A DNA stretch of 64,000 nucleotides from contig NC_012878.2 of assembly GCF_000003195.3 (NCBI RefSeq), positions 5,088,462 through 5,152,461 of the forward strand, given 5' to 3'. The DNA is from Sorghum bicolor (taxonomy: Eukaryota > Streptophyta > Magnoliopsida > Poales > Poaceae). Shown here piece after piece: positions 1 through 11,503 of the stretch. Numbering within the stretch: position 1 is the first letter of the stretch; every line of letters begins with the position of its first letter. The position numbers were made by a program, and so were the translations under genes. The notes under the pieces were generated by a model that worked only from the letters and a program-made list of their open reading frames with translations, was not told the origin of the DNA and ran no database searches.

Positions 1-286
1 TATATTTATATATATATATATATATATATAAGATATATATATATATGTGTATGTATGTATATATATATACTATTATTCTTGTATCATTTTGTTCTTGTAT
101 CATTATTTTATATTATTAATATATTTTGTATCATTATGTATATATACTATTATTTTATATGCACTTAATTATGTACTATTATTTTGTATCATTATATATG
201 CACTTATATTTCATACCGAACAGTTTATATACTATTATTTTGTATTATTATGTATATATATGCACTTATATTATTCTTGTATCATT

Positions 287-873
287 TTGTAGTAGTATTA
301 ATTTTTTAGTACATTATTCTATGTGCAAGTGTGTATTACTTGGCTTAAAACATATACTATTAGTTTATACTATTATTTTAGTATTATTTTTTGGTATTAT
401 ATTTTAGTATATTATTCTAGTATATTACTTGGCTTAAAAGACTTTGTAGTATGTTATTCTAGTATATTATGAATTGTAGTGTTTTGAATTGTTATGAAAT
501 ATATTTTGTGCTAGTGTTTTGAATTATTATGAAATATATTGTGTGCTAGTATATTATTCTAGTGTTATTGTCCGTATTATTTTTTTAGTATTACTTTTTA
601 GTTTGGAGCACTCTAGCACTTATATTATTCTAGTGTATTTCTTATTATGTATATATATGCACTTATATTATTCTTGTATCAATTTGTAGTAGTATGAATT
701 TTTTAGTACATTATTCTATGTGCAAGTGTATTACTTGGCTTAAAACATATACTATTAGTTTATACTATTATTATAGTATTATTTTTTTACTATTATATTT
801 TAGTATATTATTCTAGTATATTACTTGGCTTAAAAGACTTTTTAGTATGTTATTCTAGTATATTATGAATTGT
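287..873. repeat. Direct duplication of a ~190 bp AT-rich segment
   Basis: Positions about 287-480 and 687-873 are nearly the same sequence. Both run from GTAGTAGTAT through TTACTTGGCTTAAAA to ATTATGAATTGTAGTG, about 400 bp apart. The surrounding first kilobase is very AT-rich, with many TATTATT and TTCTAGTATATTA strings. I read this stretch as intron or intergenic DNA of the outer CACTA; its open frames are low-complexity Tyr/Ile strings and are not genes. Confidence 0.7.
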
Positions 874-999
874 AGTGTATTTCTTATTAATGTATTACTT
901 GGCTTAAAAGATCCTAGTATTATTTTTAGAGCACTCCAACACTTTCATTTGTAGTAGTATTAGTGTATTTCTTATCTTATATAGAATATATATATATGT

Positions 1000-1156
1000 A
1001 TGGTTGCAGACATAGAAATGGCTGACCGTCCTCATGATGATTCCGATTATATGGAAGCTGCCATTCAAAATATGATCGACGACTTTGTTGATTACCACGA
1101 CATCATGCAAGGCAATCCTACTGAGCAACAAGAGGGCAATGCCCCTGAGCAACAAG
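1000..1156 (+). pseudogene. First visible exon of the outer CACTA second gene, cut by the inner CACTA
   Basis: The frame opens at ATG 1000 or, more likely, at ATG 1018 (MADRPHDDSDYMEAA...). A splice acceptor GTTGCAG ends at 1009, so an upstream exon is possible. The exon encodes an acidic N-terminal region and enters a 24 bp coding repeat (peptide EGNAPEQQ). It stops at 1156, where the inner transposon begins. The reading frame resumes exactly at 6293 once the inner element and one copy of its AAG target duplication are discounted. Homologous grass CACTA genes have a similar acidic start before the transposase-associated domain; that comparison is from family knowledge, not a search. Confidence 0.75.
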
Positions 1157-2714
1157 CACTACTAGAAATACCCCCCTATAGCGACGCTTTATTTATACAT
1201 TAGACACGCTTTATTTCATGTCTACAAGAATATTGTGACGTTTTCATAAAGTGTCTTAGAAGCGTCTTCGTATGGACCGTGTCAGAACTTGTAGAGACGA
1301 ATTCTCAAAGCATATCAAGTAGATGAAAGGACGCTTTGTAGAGACGCTATTTGCATGTCTACACATATTGATACACTTTTATAGATACATTTATACAGCG
1401 TGTCTATTCTTTTAGTTACGATGTCTAGTAGCGCTTTGTTATGTATTAAGAAATTTAGAGACGCTCTCATAGATACATTAATATTACATGTGTACCTACT
1501 TAGTCACACTATGTTGTAACGCCATATTATGCATCAAGAAGCATAGAGACGTTTTAATAGATATGTTTATATGGCGTGTGTACCGATTTTGATACATTGT
1601 ATAGGTACACCATGTTGCGTCTCAATAGAAAAGTAAAAATTTCATATTGGTGTCTATTAATCTAAATATGTTGTGTTGTAGCTTTTTAGTACGACTTAAC
1701 AAAAATAGAGACACTTCTATAGGTCCATATACTATAATGATTAATATGGACACACTTTATATTAACATATTTTCACATACTAGGAACAAAGATATTTTTT
1801 TACTGGTTGTAGATATTAATTTCTATGATTCGACAAAAAGAAAGTGAATCATAGAGATTGCACTGATAAAATCTATTTTATCTTTACAAACCAAGATACT
1901 GATTAAATAATAGATTAAAGTGCATTGAACAAGACAAGAAGCATAGAGAAGGTGACCATATCATACAAATATATATATAGTTTGTCCTAACGCCTAAAAT
2001 CTATCTTGTTCACACTAAACTTGTAGCTTGCCTTCCCATCCACATCAAGTCACATGCGTCCAGTTACTTGTAGCTTCCATCCACATCAAGTCACATGCTT
2101 CCATCATGCTACAAAATAAGAGGAACCAAAGTTTCTAGGACGTCAGCAACTATTTATGTACTATGCTTGTAGCTAGAGAAATGAGAAATAAAATAGAAAA
2201 TATATTATATGCAAATCAATTTTTAGAGACTATGCATTAGCATTTGATTCTTCAGAACTTTTAGGCTACAAACTAATAACAGAACCTCCTTACTTGCATT
2301 CTGAAATATATTGTCCAAATTTCAATTGTTACATGTTATCACATAGTTCCACTGACAACTCAATATCTAATCATTTGCTCTCAGTTGTATATAGCATCTA
2401 TCTTATCAATTTAAAGAAGCCATTTAATTTGCTCTCAGTCTTACTCTAAAGGCTGCTAAGAGTATATGCTCATATCAAAATTAGTATAGAAAAACCAAAA
2501 AAACGCTGAGTCTCATGTGATCCAGATAGACACAGTAGACTGATACGAGGTGTTCTATCACTCGGCAACGATTTGCTCATGTGGTAGCGATGACTAGGCA
2601 AAATCCTGGTTTACTTTAGAACTATGGCATGTGACTGCTGCCATTTGCAAAGAACTATAGTACTTAGGACAATAGAATGTACCTAAATGCTATATTGTAA
2701 CTAAGAAACTAGAG

Positions 2715-3330
2715 ATAGAAAGGTTATTGTGTTACCCAAACATCATTTGTTGGAGAGTAAACATTTTCATTTGAGTCTTCAGGATCAATGCCAATATCAT
2801 TATTACTGTAAGTGCCATGGCCATCATCATCATCATCATCACTACAAGCGTGCGCTCTGTATCATCACCATCATCCATTTCAGTATGACCAACCTGCAGG
2901 AAATGAAACATCAAACACAGTAAAGATAAAATGAGAACAAACTGATCTCTGATGGACCCATAGATACTTACTTCATCGTGGAGAGCTGATCCCATTTCAT
3001 TTATGCAATCAATTTCAGGTAACACCTTAGACATTAAAGCAAGCCACCGTTTCATGATACCAGTAATGTGTTGTCTATATCTTATAGAATTGATGAATTA
3101 ACATCATATCCAGATATGTAAGCTAGCAATATCAAACTTGCTGGCCAATATATCATCAATATCTAGTTCTCATTGTGTACCAAATTTTCAGACCCTGCCA
3201 GCATAGGTTTTCCATCCTGCTTCAAGGTTCAAGTTCCTTAATCTTCGGGGTCCTCTTGCCATGATTTATATATCTTGCAAAGAAACCCAAAATTAGGGAA
3301 AACTGACAAATTAAGCTATTGACGAAGTCT
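2715..3330 (-). pseudogene. Exon-like fragments of an unidentified gene carried by the inner CACTA
   Basis: On the minus strand an open stretch upstream of 2968 reads into KRWLALMSKVLPEIDC and INEMGSALHDE. It is followed by a good GTAAGT donor and a CCTGCAG acceptor bounding a ~77 bp intron (about 2892-2968). The next exon begins VGHTEMDDGDD. Its later part is protein-like only after a shift of frame into an aspartate run and SNNDIGIDPEDSNENVY, ending near a GGTAAC donor, so a small indel is likely. Further up, 3190-3263 encodes a start-like MARGPRRLRNLNLEAGW. I do not recognise the gene. Codon-like texture with intron borders suggests a captured host gene fragment (a Pack-CACTA), but no parent gene is known to me. 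Confidence 0.4.
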
Positions 3331-4439
3331 AAAGAACTTATTAGCTCCATTCAGAATAGCAACAACCAGCCAATAGCGCTTCATTGGAAAATAGCATCAC
3401 CAAATTAGAGTACTCAAGAACAAAAGCATCTGAACCTACCACTATGTTCAATTAAGGAGCATAACAGACTAATCTCCAACAAAAATAGACCTAGACTAAT
3501 CTCTACATTAAGGAGCATAACACCAGAATCCAGTAAGTAAGACCATCTAGGAATCAGTAACTTGTTGAACGGTTACAGTAGTATCCAGCCAAACATTAGC
3601 TCTTCATTGCAAAATAGCATCACCAAAGTAAAGTCCTCAAAGACAAAAAAAACATCTGAAGTTCTGAACCTATTACCACTACATTCAATCAGATATGACC
3701 AATTAGGCTAGAAAGAATTAATCAATGGTAGCTGCAACAGTAATATAAATTAGGCTAGGAGCGAACTGGCAGACGACAAGAAAAACTTTAGGTATGGCGA
3801 GATTGATAACATAGATAGTAAAGTATAAGATTTAACATACATAGACAATTGCACTTACCTATCTTTCACTGCTTCACAAGTTAATTAACCAAATTGAGTA
3901 ATAAAACCAACATAAATAAAGTAAACAAACAATAATTTGAAAGTAGCTGGTGATTAAAAAGAACAAGTAATTTATCTGATCTAATGACTAATGCTTGATG
4001 GCGGGACATCGTTGGCGTGTCTACTCCAGACTGATGTTTGCTAGTAAAGACTGCAGACTACAATGCCACCATGCTTTGACTACTCCCCTTACCGCACTAC
4101 ATTGGTGTGAACTCACATAGTGTAAACAGCCACACCGAAACTTACCTATCGCATCACCGGAACTCTAGCGCACAAATTCGTAGAGGGTTGCCGGAACTGG
4201 AGCTCATAGAAGGTGATGGCCAGACACCCGGACGAGATCACAATTCAATTGTTCACAAGAAATTGTAAAGTGACGAATATATATACATAGGCTTAAGGCC
4301 CAAAATACTAGCTGAGTCACAGAACATTTACCGAGAGCAGACAGTTTCTTCTTCCTCTAGATGGCGTTCAGAGGTTAGCAGCTCTCATCTATGGCAGATT
4401 ATTAGGGTAAGGGACAGTGATTAAAGAAGGAAGTCATGG

Positions 4440-4915
4440 CATAATCGAGGTATCACTGCTGCCTTACCTTGCAATATTGGGTCCTTGGCCCTTGGTTAGT
4501 TGCGAGACAATAGAAATAGATGACGAGGGGGAAAGCTGCAGATTTGCTCACGGACGGCAATAGGATTTAGCAATAGGGATGAAAGTGGTTTGCGGCACAA
4601 TCGAAGTTGATGAAGATCACCACCACCCGGCCATCCACAGGCAGCGGTTCCCATCGGGCCAAGAGCAACAGCGTCCAGCCGGGCGGCCAGCGCGCAGATG
4701 GCCTTCACGATGTCATCACAATGTAATGGGGTTTGTGTTGTTCTGGTGGTGGAGTCAGGGTGCAGCGGAGGATTGTGTGGTTGCCGGTTGTTGCTAGGTG
4801 CAGCAGAGTACGGAGGTTAGATCTAGCGAAGATAATGGAGAGGCGGCGGCGGGGAGTTTTAATCCAGTTTTTCCGTCAAACTCGATTGCGCGGGGAATCA
4901 TTAGGCGGCAAATGA
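4440..4915 (-). pseudogene. GC-rich first-exon-like fragment inside the inner CACTA
   Basis: This GC-rich island sits in AT-rich transposon DNA. On the minus strand it runs from a CCGCCGCCGCC leader, through a frame containing ALAARLDAVALGPMGTAAC, to a GCAAGGTAAGG splice-donor-like junction near 4470. Together with the exon-like pieces at 2.7-3.3 kb it would form the 5' end of one captured gene read leftwards. No domain is recognisable, and the start codon is ambiguous. It may instead be a GC-rich internal promoter of the transposon. Confidence 0.3.
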
Positions 4916-5149
4916 AAATGGGAAACACTATAATTAGGCGGCAAGTGAATAATTTACAATACAGTGGTCAGCAATGATACATAAATATTAAGTTAATTTT
5001 AATATTTTTCTAATTCTGTTCAAACCTATTTATTGCCATGAATTATTTTAACACTTCAATTTTTGTTGATGTAAATTATTTTATAAAATTTATAATCTCA
5101 TGATAAACATTTAAGTAATGATTGATTAATTGATATAAATAATTCGTAA

Positions 5150-5500
5150 CACCAGTCGGTGCTAAAGGGACACTTTAGCACCGGTTCCAGCCACGGGCCG
5201 GTGCTAAAGGGTTCTTAAGCGGGCTCAGGCGGGGTTCTGGAATTTTCAGGACCCTTTAGCACCGGTTCCAACCATGCGCCGGTGCTAAAGGGCCTATTTT
5301 TTAGTTTCAGCTTTTTAAAGTGTTTATATATACACTATACATTATTAATTATATAGTAAATTAAATATTTTGCATAATATTTTTTAAAAAGTGACATGTA
5401 TTGTATTTTTTTAATGTACACATGAAAAATTTTAATGTACAATATATCAAATGTAGCATTTAGCACCGGTTTGTGCCACGAACCGGTGCTAAAGGGTTTG
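5150..5500. repeat. Three CCGGTGCTAAAGGG palindromes of a different CACTA family
   Basis: Hairpin units with arms CTTTAGCACCGG and CCGGTGCTAAAG occur at about 5171-5211, 5250-5293 and 5458-5498. They match the subterminal repeat type of the outer element and not the GACGC type at the inner element's own ends. They are probably the remnant of a third CACTA nested inside the inner one. Two copies of a 27 bp string containing the Pol III B-box-like GGTTCGAACC (5510-5537 and 5750-5777) flank the ATT microsatellite and may belong to the same remnant. Confidence 0.65.
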
Positions 5501-5617
5501 CCTCGGCCCATAACAAAAGTTCATGGTTCGAACCTACTAGTTTCTTGTTATTTGCATTATTATTGTTATTATATGAATTACCTCCTTAGGATGGTACTAC
5601 ATTTTTTGTTATTTTCA

Positions 5618-5723
<106 letters not shown>

Positions 5724-6292
5724 TCATAGTACACTACTAGGCTTCGGCTCATAACAAAAGTTCATGGTTCGAACCTAAAACATACACTTTGTTTTTTTAT
5801 TCTCTTTATATCATATAATATTATATAAATTTGATAGTGGATGACCAAGGCATATTTAATTTCATTTTGAGATGTTTTAATATCATATCAAGAAGCATGT
5901 TTACATGACTATGTATGATTATTTATACGCCTTTGAACCTATACTGACCTTCAAAGTGTGTCTAACTTCATGTTACATTGAAACAACTTTTTTATTGTAT
6001 CAAAAAACATCTTTAATTACCTATGGAGCATTTTCTGATACGCTATGTAGTGTATCTACACGCTACTGACGATTAAAAGCATGTCTAGCACAGTGTCGGT
6101 TTGAGACGTTTGCAGTATCATCATAAGAAGTGTCTTTATATGCCTTTTAACACTAAAAACGTGTCTAATATCGTATTATGTTGAGGCGTTCATAAAATCG
6201 TGTTAAAAAACATATTTACATGACCGTGTAGAGACGCTTTATTGTGCGTTACTATTAAAGCGTGCCTACAACCAGTTTTTTATGTAGTGAAG

Positions 6293-7917
6293 AGGGCAAT
6301 GCCCCTGAGCAACAACTTGTCGTGCAACAAAAAAAAATACTGGCGAGGTATGTAAATGTAAACATATATAAATAATGCATCTCTTACATTAGGTTTTAGA
6401 CTTATTACTTGGTTATTAATTTAGTATTTTTGTTTCTATATGTACGTGTAGCCTTCTAGATCGACCTCTACGGGGAGAAGCGTACCTCCACGAGGGCCAA
6501 AGAAGCCATTGGAGGGCCGCTATGTAATCTCTGAGTTTGAGATAGCTACAGGCAGACCACTTGGTGAGCATGCAAATAAATATGTTAGTCACTGTGGATA
6601 TCTTGTAAGAGATCAAATACCGATCAGTTGTCGTGAATGGAGAGAGAAGCGAGGTGCTCCTGAGATCAGTTTTGTCTCTGATCGTGACAAGGAGTTAGTT
6701 TGGAAAGCCGTCACAGACGTTTTCACCTTCGACACCAACGATGAAGAGTTGAAGGTGCGAATTTATGACTGGACTATGAAGAAGATGGCAGTACTCTTCC
6801 AGAATTGGAAGAAGTCTTTGTACAATAAATATGTCAAGAAAAACGAGACTACAGATTTCAACCTCAAGCAATATGTAAAGCTGAGGGCCTTCTGGGATGA
6901 CTTTGTGCAGTACAAAACATCAGAAGAGGGCGAGGAACGAGCCAATAGAAACAAAGAGAATGCCAGTAAAAAGGCATACCACCATCATATGGGATCAGGT
7001 GGTTATAAGAGTGCTGTTCCCAAGTGGGACCGAATGTAACAGGAGATGCTTGCTAGGGGGGTCACACCCGAGACAATAGCAAAGAATTGGAGCGAGCGCT
7101 CCAAGCATTGGTTCTACGGTCATGGGGGAAGCGTGGACCCAGACACCGGGGCGCTAGTTTGGGGCCAAGAAATCTCTAGAGCAGTAGAGAGACTAGTCCG
7201 TGCACGAGAGGCGGTTCAGTCTGGTGAGTTCAGGCCTAACAGGGAGAAGGATGAACTCACCTATGCGCTTGAAAATCCTGAGCACGGTGGGCGTACGAGA
7301 GGCTATGGGGCAGTTCCGTGGCTGCAATCATTCCAAGCCGATCAAGATACCTACAGAAGCCGCCAGAGAAAGAAGGATGAGGAGGCAGAGCGGATCCGCC
7401 GCCTGGAAGCTTTTGTTCTGCAGTCACAAGAGCGCGAGAAAGCTCGTGAAGAATGGATGCAGGCAGAGATTCAAAGGCAAGTGCAAGCAACACTTAGTCA
7501 AATGATGAAAGGGCAAGGTACATCACAGCCTGAGGTCAATGTTAGCCCCCCAGGCCAGTTGAAAAGCAGCTGCGCATCCACGGAAGTACCAACCATTCAG
7601 GATGACACGAAGCTACACTTCCCCGTGGATGATGTCACAGAGGCTTTTACTACCTGTGAGCTGCATGTACCAGATGGGAATGCCACCAAAAAGGTGGCTA
7701 TCGCTGTTGTCAACCCTATCGACCGAACGGGCACTCTAAGAATCCATAATCGACCAGTACCTGGTGGATATGCTAGCGTCTCGGTTGATAGGGTTGAGAA
7801 AGGTTGTGGCAATGTGCCACTAGACATAGAAGGGGGAGACGGAGAGAAGACCTTAGGTGAAGCTGAGAAGACATTTATTTGTTGGCGCAAGCGCTTCATA
7901 ATTATTCCTCAACATAG
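6293..7917 (+). pseudogene. Outer CACTA second gene, middle exons: transposase-associated and DUF8039-like domains
   Basis: Exon 6293-6347 ends at an AG|GTATGT donor. The next exon starts at 6460 after TTCTAG, which keeps the frame, and runs to 7917 (AG|GTTTGT). The product first shows the plant Transposase_24-type region (RYVISEFEIATGRPLG, then RVIYDW-like helices, ending AVPKWDRM). A coiled segment rich in K, E and R follows (about 7370-7500), then a DUF8039-like block (VPDGNATKKVAIAV ... PVPGGYASVSVD ... GGDGEKTLGEA). A single in-frame TAA at 7037-7039 splits this exon; both sides are in the same frame and read through sensibly, so it is a point nonsense change and not an intron. Such proteins are thought to bind element ends, but their role is not well established. 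Confidence 0.82.
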
Positions 7918-8009
7918 GTTTGTGTGTGATTTTACTTCTTATATTATTTATTATGTATTGAAATTTAAAAAAAGTTTACTCACAAAACTTGTAATTGTTT
8001 TCTTTGCAG

Positions 8010-10168
8010 GGACTCCTCCAACCTAAGTCCAGTTCTCTCCCCAGCGCATCATAGTGCTGCGGGCGGTGACAATGCTGGATCTCCTCCAACACCTGCGGCG
8101 GCCACACCGACCCCGCCACCGCCTCCACCACGGTCTCCACCTCCTCCACCGAGGTCTCCAACTCCTCCACCGCGTTCTCCAACTCCTCCACCGCGTTCTC
8201 CAACGCCAAAAAGATCGGCCCCACCCCCTCCACCGCCTGCACCGCCCTCTCCAAAGAGTGCACGGTCGGTCCCCTCACCTCCAAAGCGAGGTAGTAAGAA
8301 GCGGTCCGCCCAAGAAGGACCGAAGTCATCGGTCCCACCTCCAAAGAAGGCTGCCTCAGCAAAGAGAGCTAAGACGCCAGAAAAATTACCTTACGAAAAG
8401 AGTGAAGAGGAGGTAATTGCTACATCTAAAGCTGAGGTCCAACAATTTTTTGATAAAATAAAGGAGGATAGGAAAAAACGGCTTAACCCAGAAAAGCCGT
8501 ACATTTATGTGAAGCCATCGGAACTGAGGCAGAAGGTGGCGGACCATCAAAAGAAGCAATGCGAAGCTCAGAAAAAGCCAGCACTTTCGGACTATGAGCG
8601 GTCTCTGGTCAAGTCTTCACAGCCTACTAAGAAGAGAGTAGGAAAGGGGGTCCCACAGCTCGGAGAAGTATCAAAACCGGTGCCCCCTTTGATTGTGCCA
8701 AATCAATACGGCTCAAATGAAGACTTGATGCCAAAGAAATCCTTAGCGTTGTCTGAGCTAAACTCGCTTGAGAGTTACTTTGGACAGAGCGGTTTAAATA
8801 TAGAAGAAATTACCGCCATTCTTGGATGCCATACATTTGAAAAAGCCAAGGTAGTTGATCAATGGAGGGCAAGATATGAACCGGGCAAGAGTCTATTCGA
8901 CCCTAAGCGTTTACACGAGCTCGGCACACAAATGTTTGCAATAAACAAATGGTGCATTGAGGCGTCTAAAAGGGGAGAGAATTGGATTTCTGTTCGTATT
9001 AGACAACATCACTACTTCCGTGGAGATGACCTCATATACGTGCAGTTCGAAGAATTGCACCAATTATACCACCTCGACGCTCTTGACAAATCTCTTGTCA
9101 GCTGCTTTTGTCTGTAAGTATTTTTTTCTTTTTATTATACTTCTAACTTCTTTAATTACATGTATATAATCCTTACACACTTAGGATTTGTATGTATATA
9201 TGCAGGCACCAAATGAGAGAGCTCAGAATGAGAAATGACAATAGTATTGGGTTCGTTGACCCTTATATTGTTTTCAAGGCTCCGCAGGCAGTGTGGACAG
9301 CAGATTATGAGACAGAAATCCGCACCAATCTTATGAGGTTCTTTGTGAACCAAAAAGAAAAACAAAAAATACTCTTCCCCTTCAACTTCGAGTGAGTTAT
9401 ATAGTTATTAAGTGCATGCATATTTTATTTTACATTATAGGACTGACCCTATATATGTGTGTGTAAACAGCTTTCACTGGATACTCATGGTCATTGAAAT
9501 TCCCAAGAACCGATTGATAATCTTTGACTCAATGAGAAAACCACAAGAAAATTATCAACAAATGGTAAACGTTATTCAAAGGTACGTAATGTCGATCTCA
9601 GCTACAAAAATATCATAATATGACTCTGTAATTATTAGTTCACGATCCACAATGGCTGTGTGTAGGGTTTGGGAAAGATTCATTGACCGTGAACATCTCA
9701 GTGGATGTAAAGCGCCGCTTAACATAATACATCCACAAATAAGTTCTACTAGCTAACAAACTTTCGCTAACTTTTAGCCTTCTTATTGTCGTGGTCATGA
9801 ATATTTTTATATATATACATCGTACAGTGGTGTTTAAGACAAGAAGGGGGGAACAATCTATGTGCATATTACGTGTGCAAATTCATGATGGCACAAGTCA
9901 ATCAAACACCCACAGAGACGCTCAGAGTACGTTACATGTCTCTTTTCATTATCTCCTGAATTATATTGATTAGATAACTAATACCTTTTTTATTTATTGC
10001 AAATTAAAGACGGAATGGCTGAGGGAAAAGGTCCTACAACAAGACCGAATCAAAGCTATCCAAGAGACGATAGCAGGATTTCTCCGCGACCAAGTGATCA
10101 ATCCAAACGGCGAGTTTCACTTCAACGGCAACGAAACTCTTATACCAAACAACGATGATCATTTGTAG
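8010..10168 (+). pseudogene. Outer CACTA second gene, 3' exons: proline-rich linker and Ulp1-like (C48) cysteine protease
   Basis: Exons follow as 8010-9113, 9206-9391, 9471-9581, 9666-9738, 9828-9926 and 10010-10168 (stop TAG). All have consistent phase and good splice sites except one. The first exon has repeated SPTPPPR units (8110-8210) and a lysine-rich stretch. The protease signature is spread over three exons: FHW (catalytic His, 9471 exon), IIFDS (catalytic Asp) and GGNNLCAYYVC (catalytic Cys, 9828 exon). The last exon is a typical amphipathic tail (QQDRIKAIQETIAGFLRDQV). The donor after 9738 reads ATAAGT where GTAAGT is expected, so splicing of the Cys exon is probably lost. Ulp1-like domains are common passengers of plant DNA transposons; their function in transposition is unproven. 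Confidence 0.83.
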
Positions 10169-10454
10169 ACATTGGGAGAACAAACTCTATGTATATATGT
10201 GTTACGAATTTTGTACATATAAAACTATATATATATAAAGCTTTTTATATATATATTTAATTTTTGATGTGGTCTATTCATTTTATTATAGGCAAAGCTT
10301 AATTATTAAGCTAAGCCTATAATTTTCATTTATATATGCTTAATATACGTGTAATATAAATATATTATTGTATCAGCAAAACATGTATTGAAAAACCTAT
10401 TATTATATATTATATATAAACAATAAACAGAACCGAAGAAGTGAACCAAAAAAA

Positions 10455-10688
10455 AAAAAAGAAACCCTTTACCAACCGGTGTTAAAGGGTCCTGCAACGT
10501 GGCAGCCCTGGCTGGACCCTTTAACACCGGTTGGTATTACCAACCGGTGTTAAAGAGGGGGCTTTAGCCCCGGTTACCGGAACCGGGACTAAAGGGTGGG
10601 CCTTTAGTCCCGGAAGGGCAGCACCGGCTCGGGAACCGGGGCAACAGGCCCTTCCCGACCGGTGCTAATGCCCGAACGTGTGGCAGTG
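10455..10688 (+). repeat. Subterminal palindromes at the right end of the outer CACTA
   Basis: Contains AACACCGGTTGG paired with CCAACCGGTGTT (about 10523-10549), then GGGACTAAAGG/CCTTTAGTCCC, then GACCGGTGCTAAT, ending in GTGTGGCAGTG. These are the presumed binding sites for the element's TNPA-like protein and would fold into hairpins. They also match the palindromes at 5.15-5.5 kb. Confidence 0.8.
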
Positions 10689-10828
10689 TATATATGCACT
10701 AATTAACATAAAAAAGCTTAAATTCAAGAATTAAATTCAAACCATCCACTAAGTATAGTATAAATAGTTGAAAAGTCATACTGATAGTTGAAATAAGGCA
10801 TAAAAGAGAATCAGAGACTTACAATGGC

Positions 10829-11125
10829 ATTTTTGTGACTACTTTATTCGACGCTTTCGAAGGGACATAAATGTCACCATCTTCATCTACTTCTAGATTG
10901 ACTCTGATGTTGGGAAAAATCCTCCGCTTCGCTGAGCGATATATGGTTCTATAATTTTAGCGCTAAGCAATTAGCAATTAAAGTACACATGATTTTTTTA
11001 AAATGAAGAACAAAGTGAATCTCACTAAACAATTTTGAAAAAAAATCACCTAGCTGCGCGCGATGCTATATGGGATGAGATCACAAGGACAAAGGACGAT
11101 TGGACAATGACAGGCCTTGGGCGAC
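10829..11125 (-). other. Two exon-like pieces of unknown gene, flanking the outer CACTA
   Basis: On the minus strand a frame (MQLPSGVNCRPRPVIVQSS...) ends at a CTAG|GTGATT donor near 11051. A second piece starts after AAAATTATAG near 10953 and reads RIFPNIRVNLEVDEDGDIYV, ending at a GTAAGT donor near 10829. The phase is compatible across the intron. The opposite strand of the first piece also reads openly (ARDAIWDEITRTKDDW), so the coding strand is uncertain. I recognise neither. Confidence 0.3.
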
Positions 11126-11465
11126 AGTTGACCCCCGACGGCAACTGCATGAACGTCCACGATCTGTATTGGGCTAGGCGATTTGGCACGGCGAAGACTT
11201 AAGATCGGTAGTTCTGTATTGTCTCCCGTACGAGATCGGTGATTCTGTCTGCGGTCTGCCACTCGATCGGTCTCCGTCTCAGTCACTGGGCCCTTGGCCG
11301 CATGGACCGTGTGTGCATGCCTGCATGGGACTGAGCCTGACGCTCGTGACTGCACTTGCCTCTTGCTCGTGGCACAGCTGCCTCTCGCTCGTGGAGTCGG
11401 CAGATGAGCGTATTTTCCTTTTTTTTAGAAAATTTGTATATATACGGGATGTCTACACGGAATTG

Positions 11466-11498
11466 CAGGGTATGCCAGTGCGTACTTGGCATACCCTG
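11466..11498. repeat. Perfect 12 bp inverted repeat with 9 bp loop
   Basis: CAGGGTATGCCA at 11466-11477 is exactly complementary to TGGCATACCCTG at 11487-11498. It may be the end of a small inverted-repeat transposon. The pairing does not extend outwards, so it is not a miRNA-length hairpin. Confidence 0.75.
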
Positions 11499-11503
11499 TA
11501 GCT

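Noticed and set aside
5731..6289. CACTACTAGG at 5732 as the start of a separate complete CACTA ending at 6289
   Set aside because: The 3 bp duplication and subterminal repeats pair 6289 with 1157, and the 5732 word has no matching flank.
8054..8416. Leu/His/Arg-rich open frame
   Set aside because: It is a shadow of the proline-rich linker of the CACTA gene in another frame.
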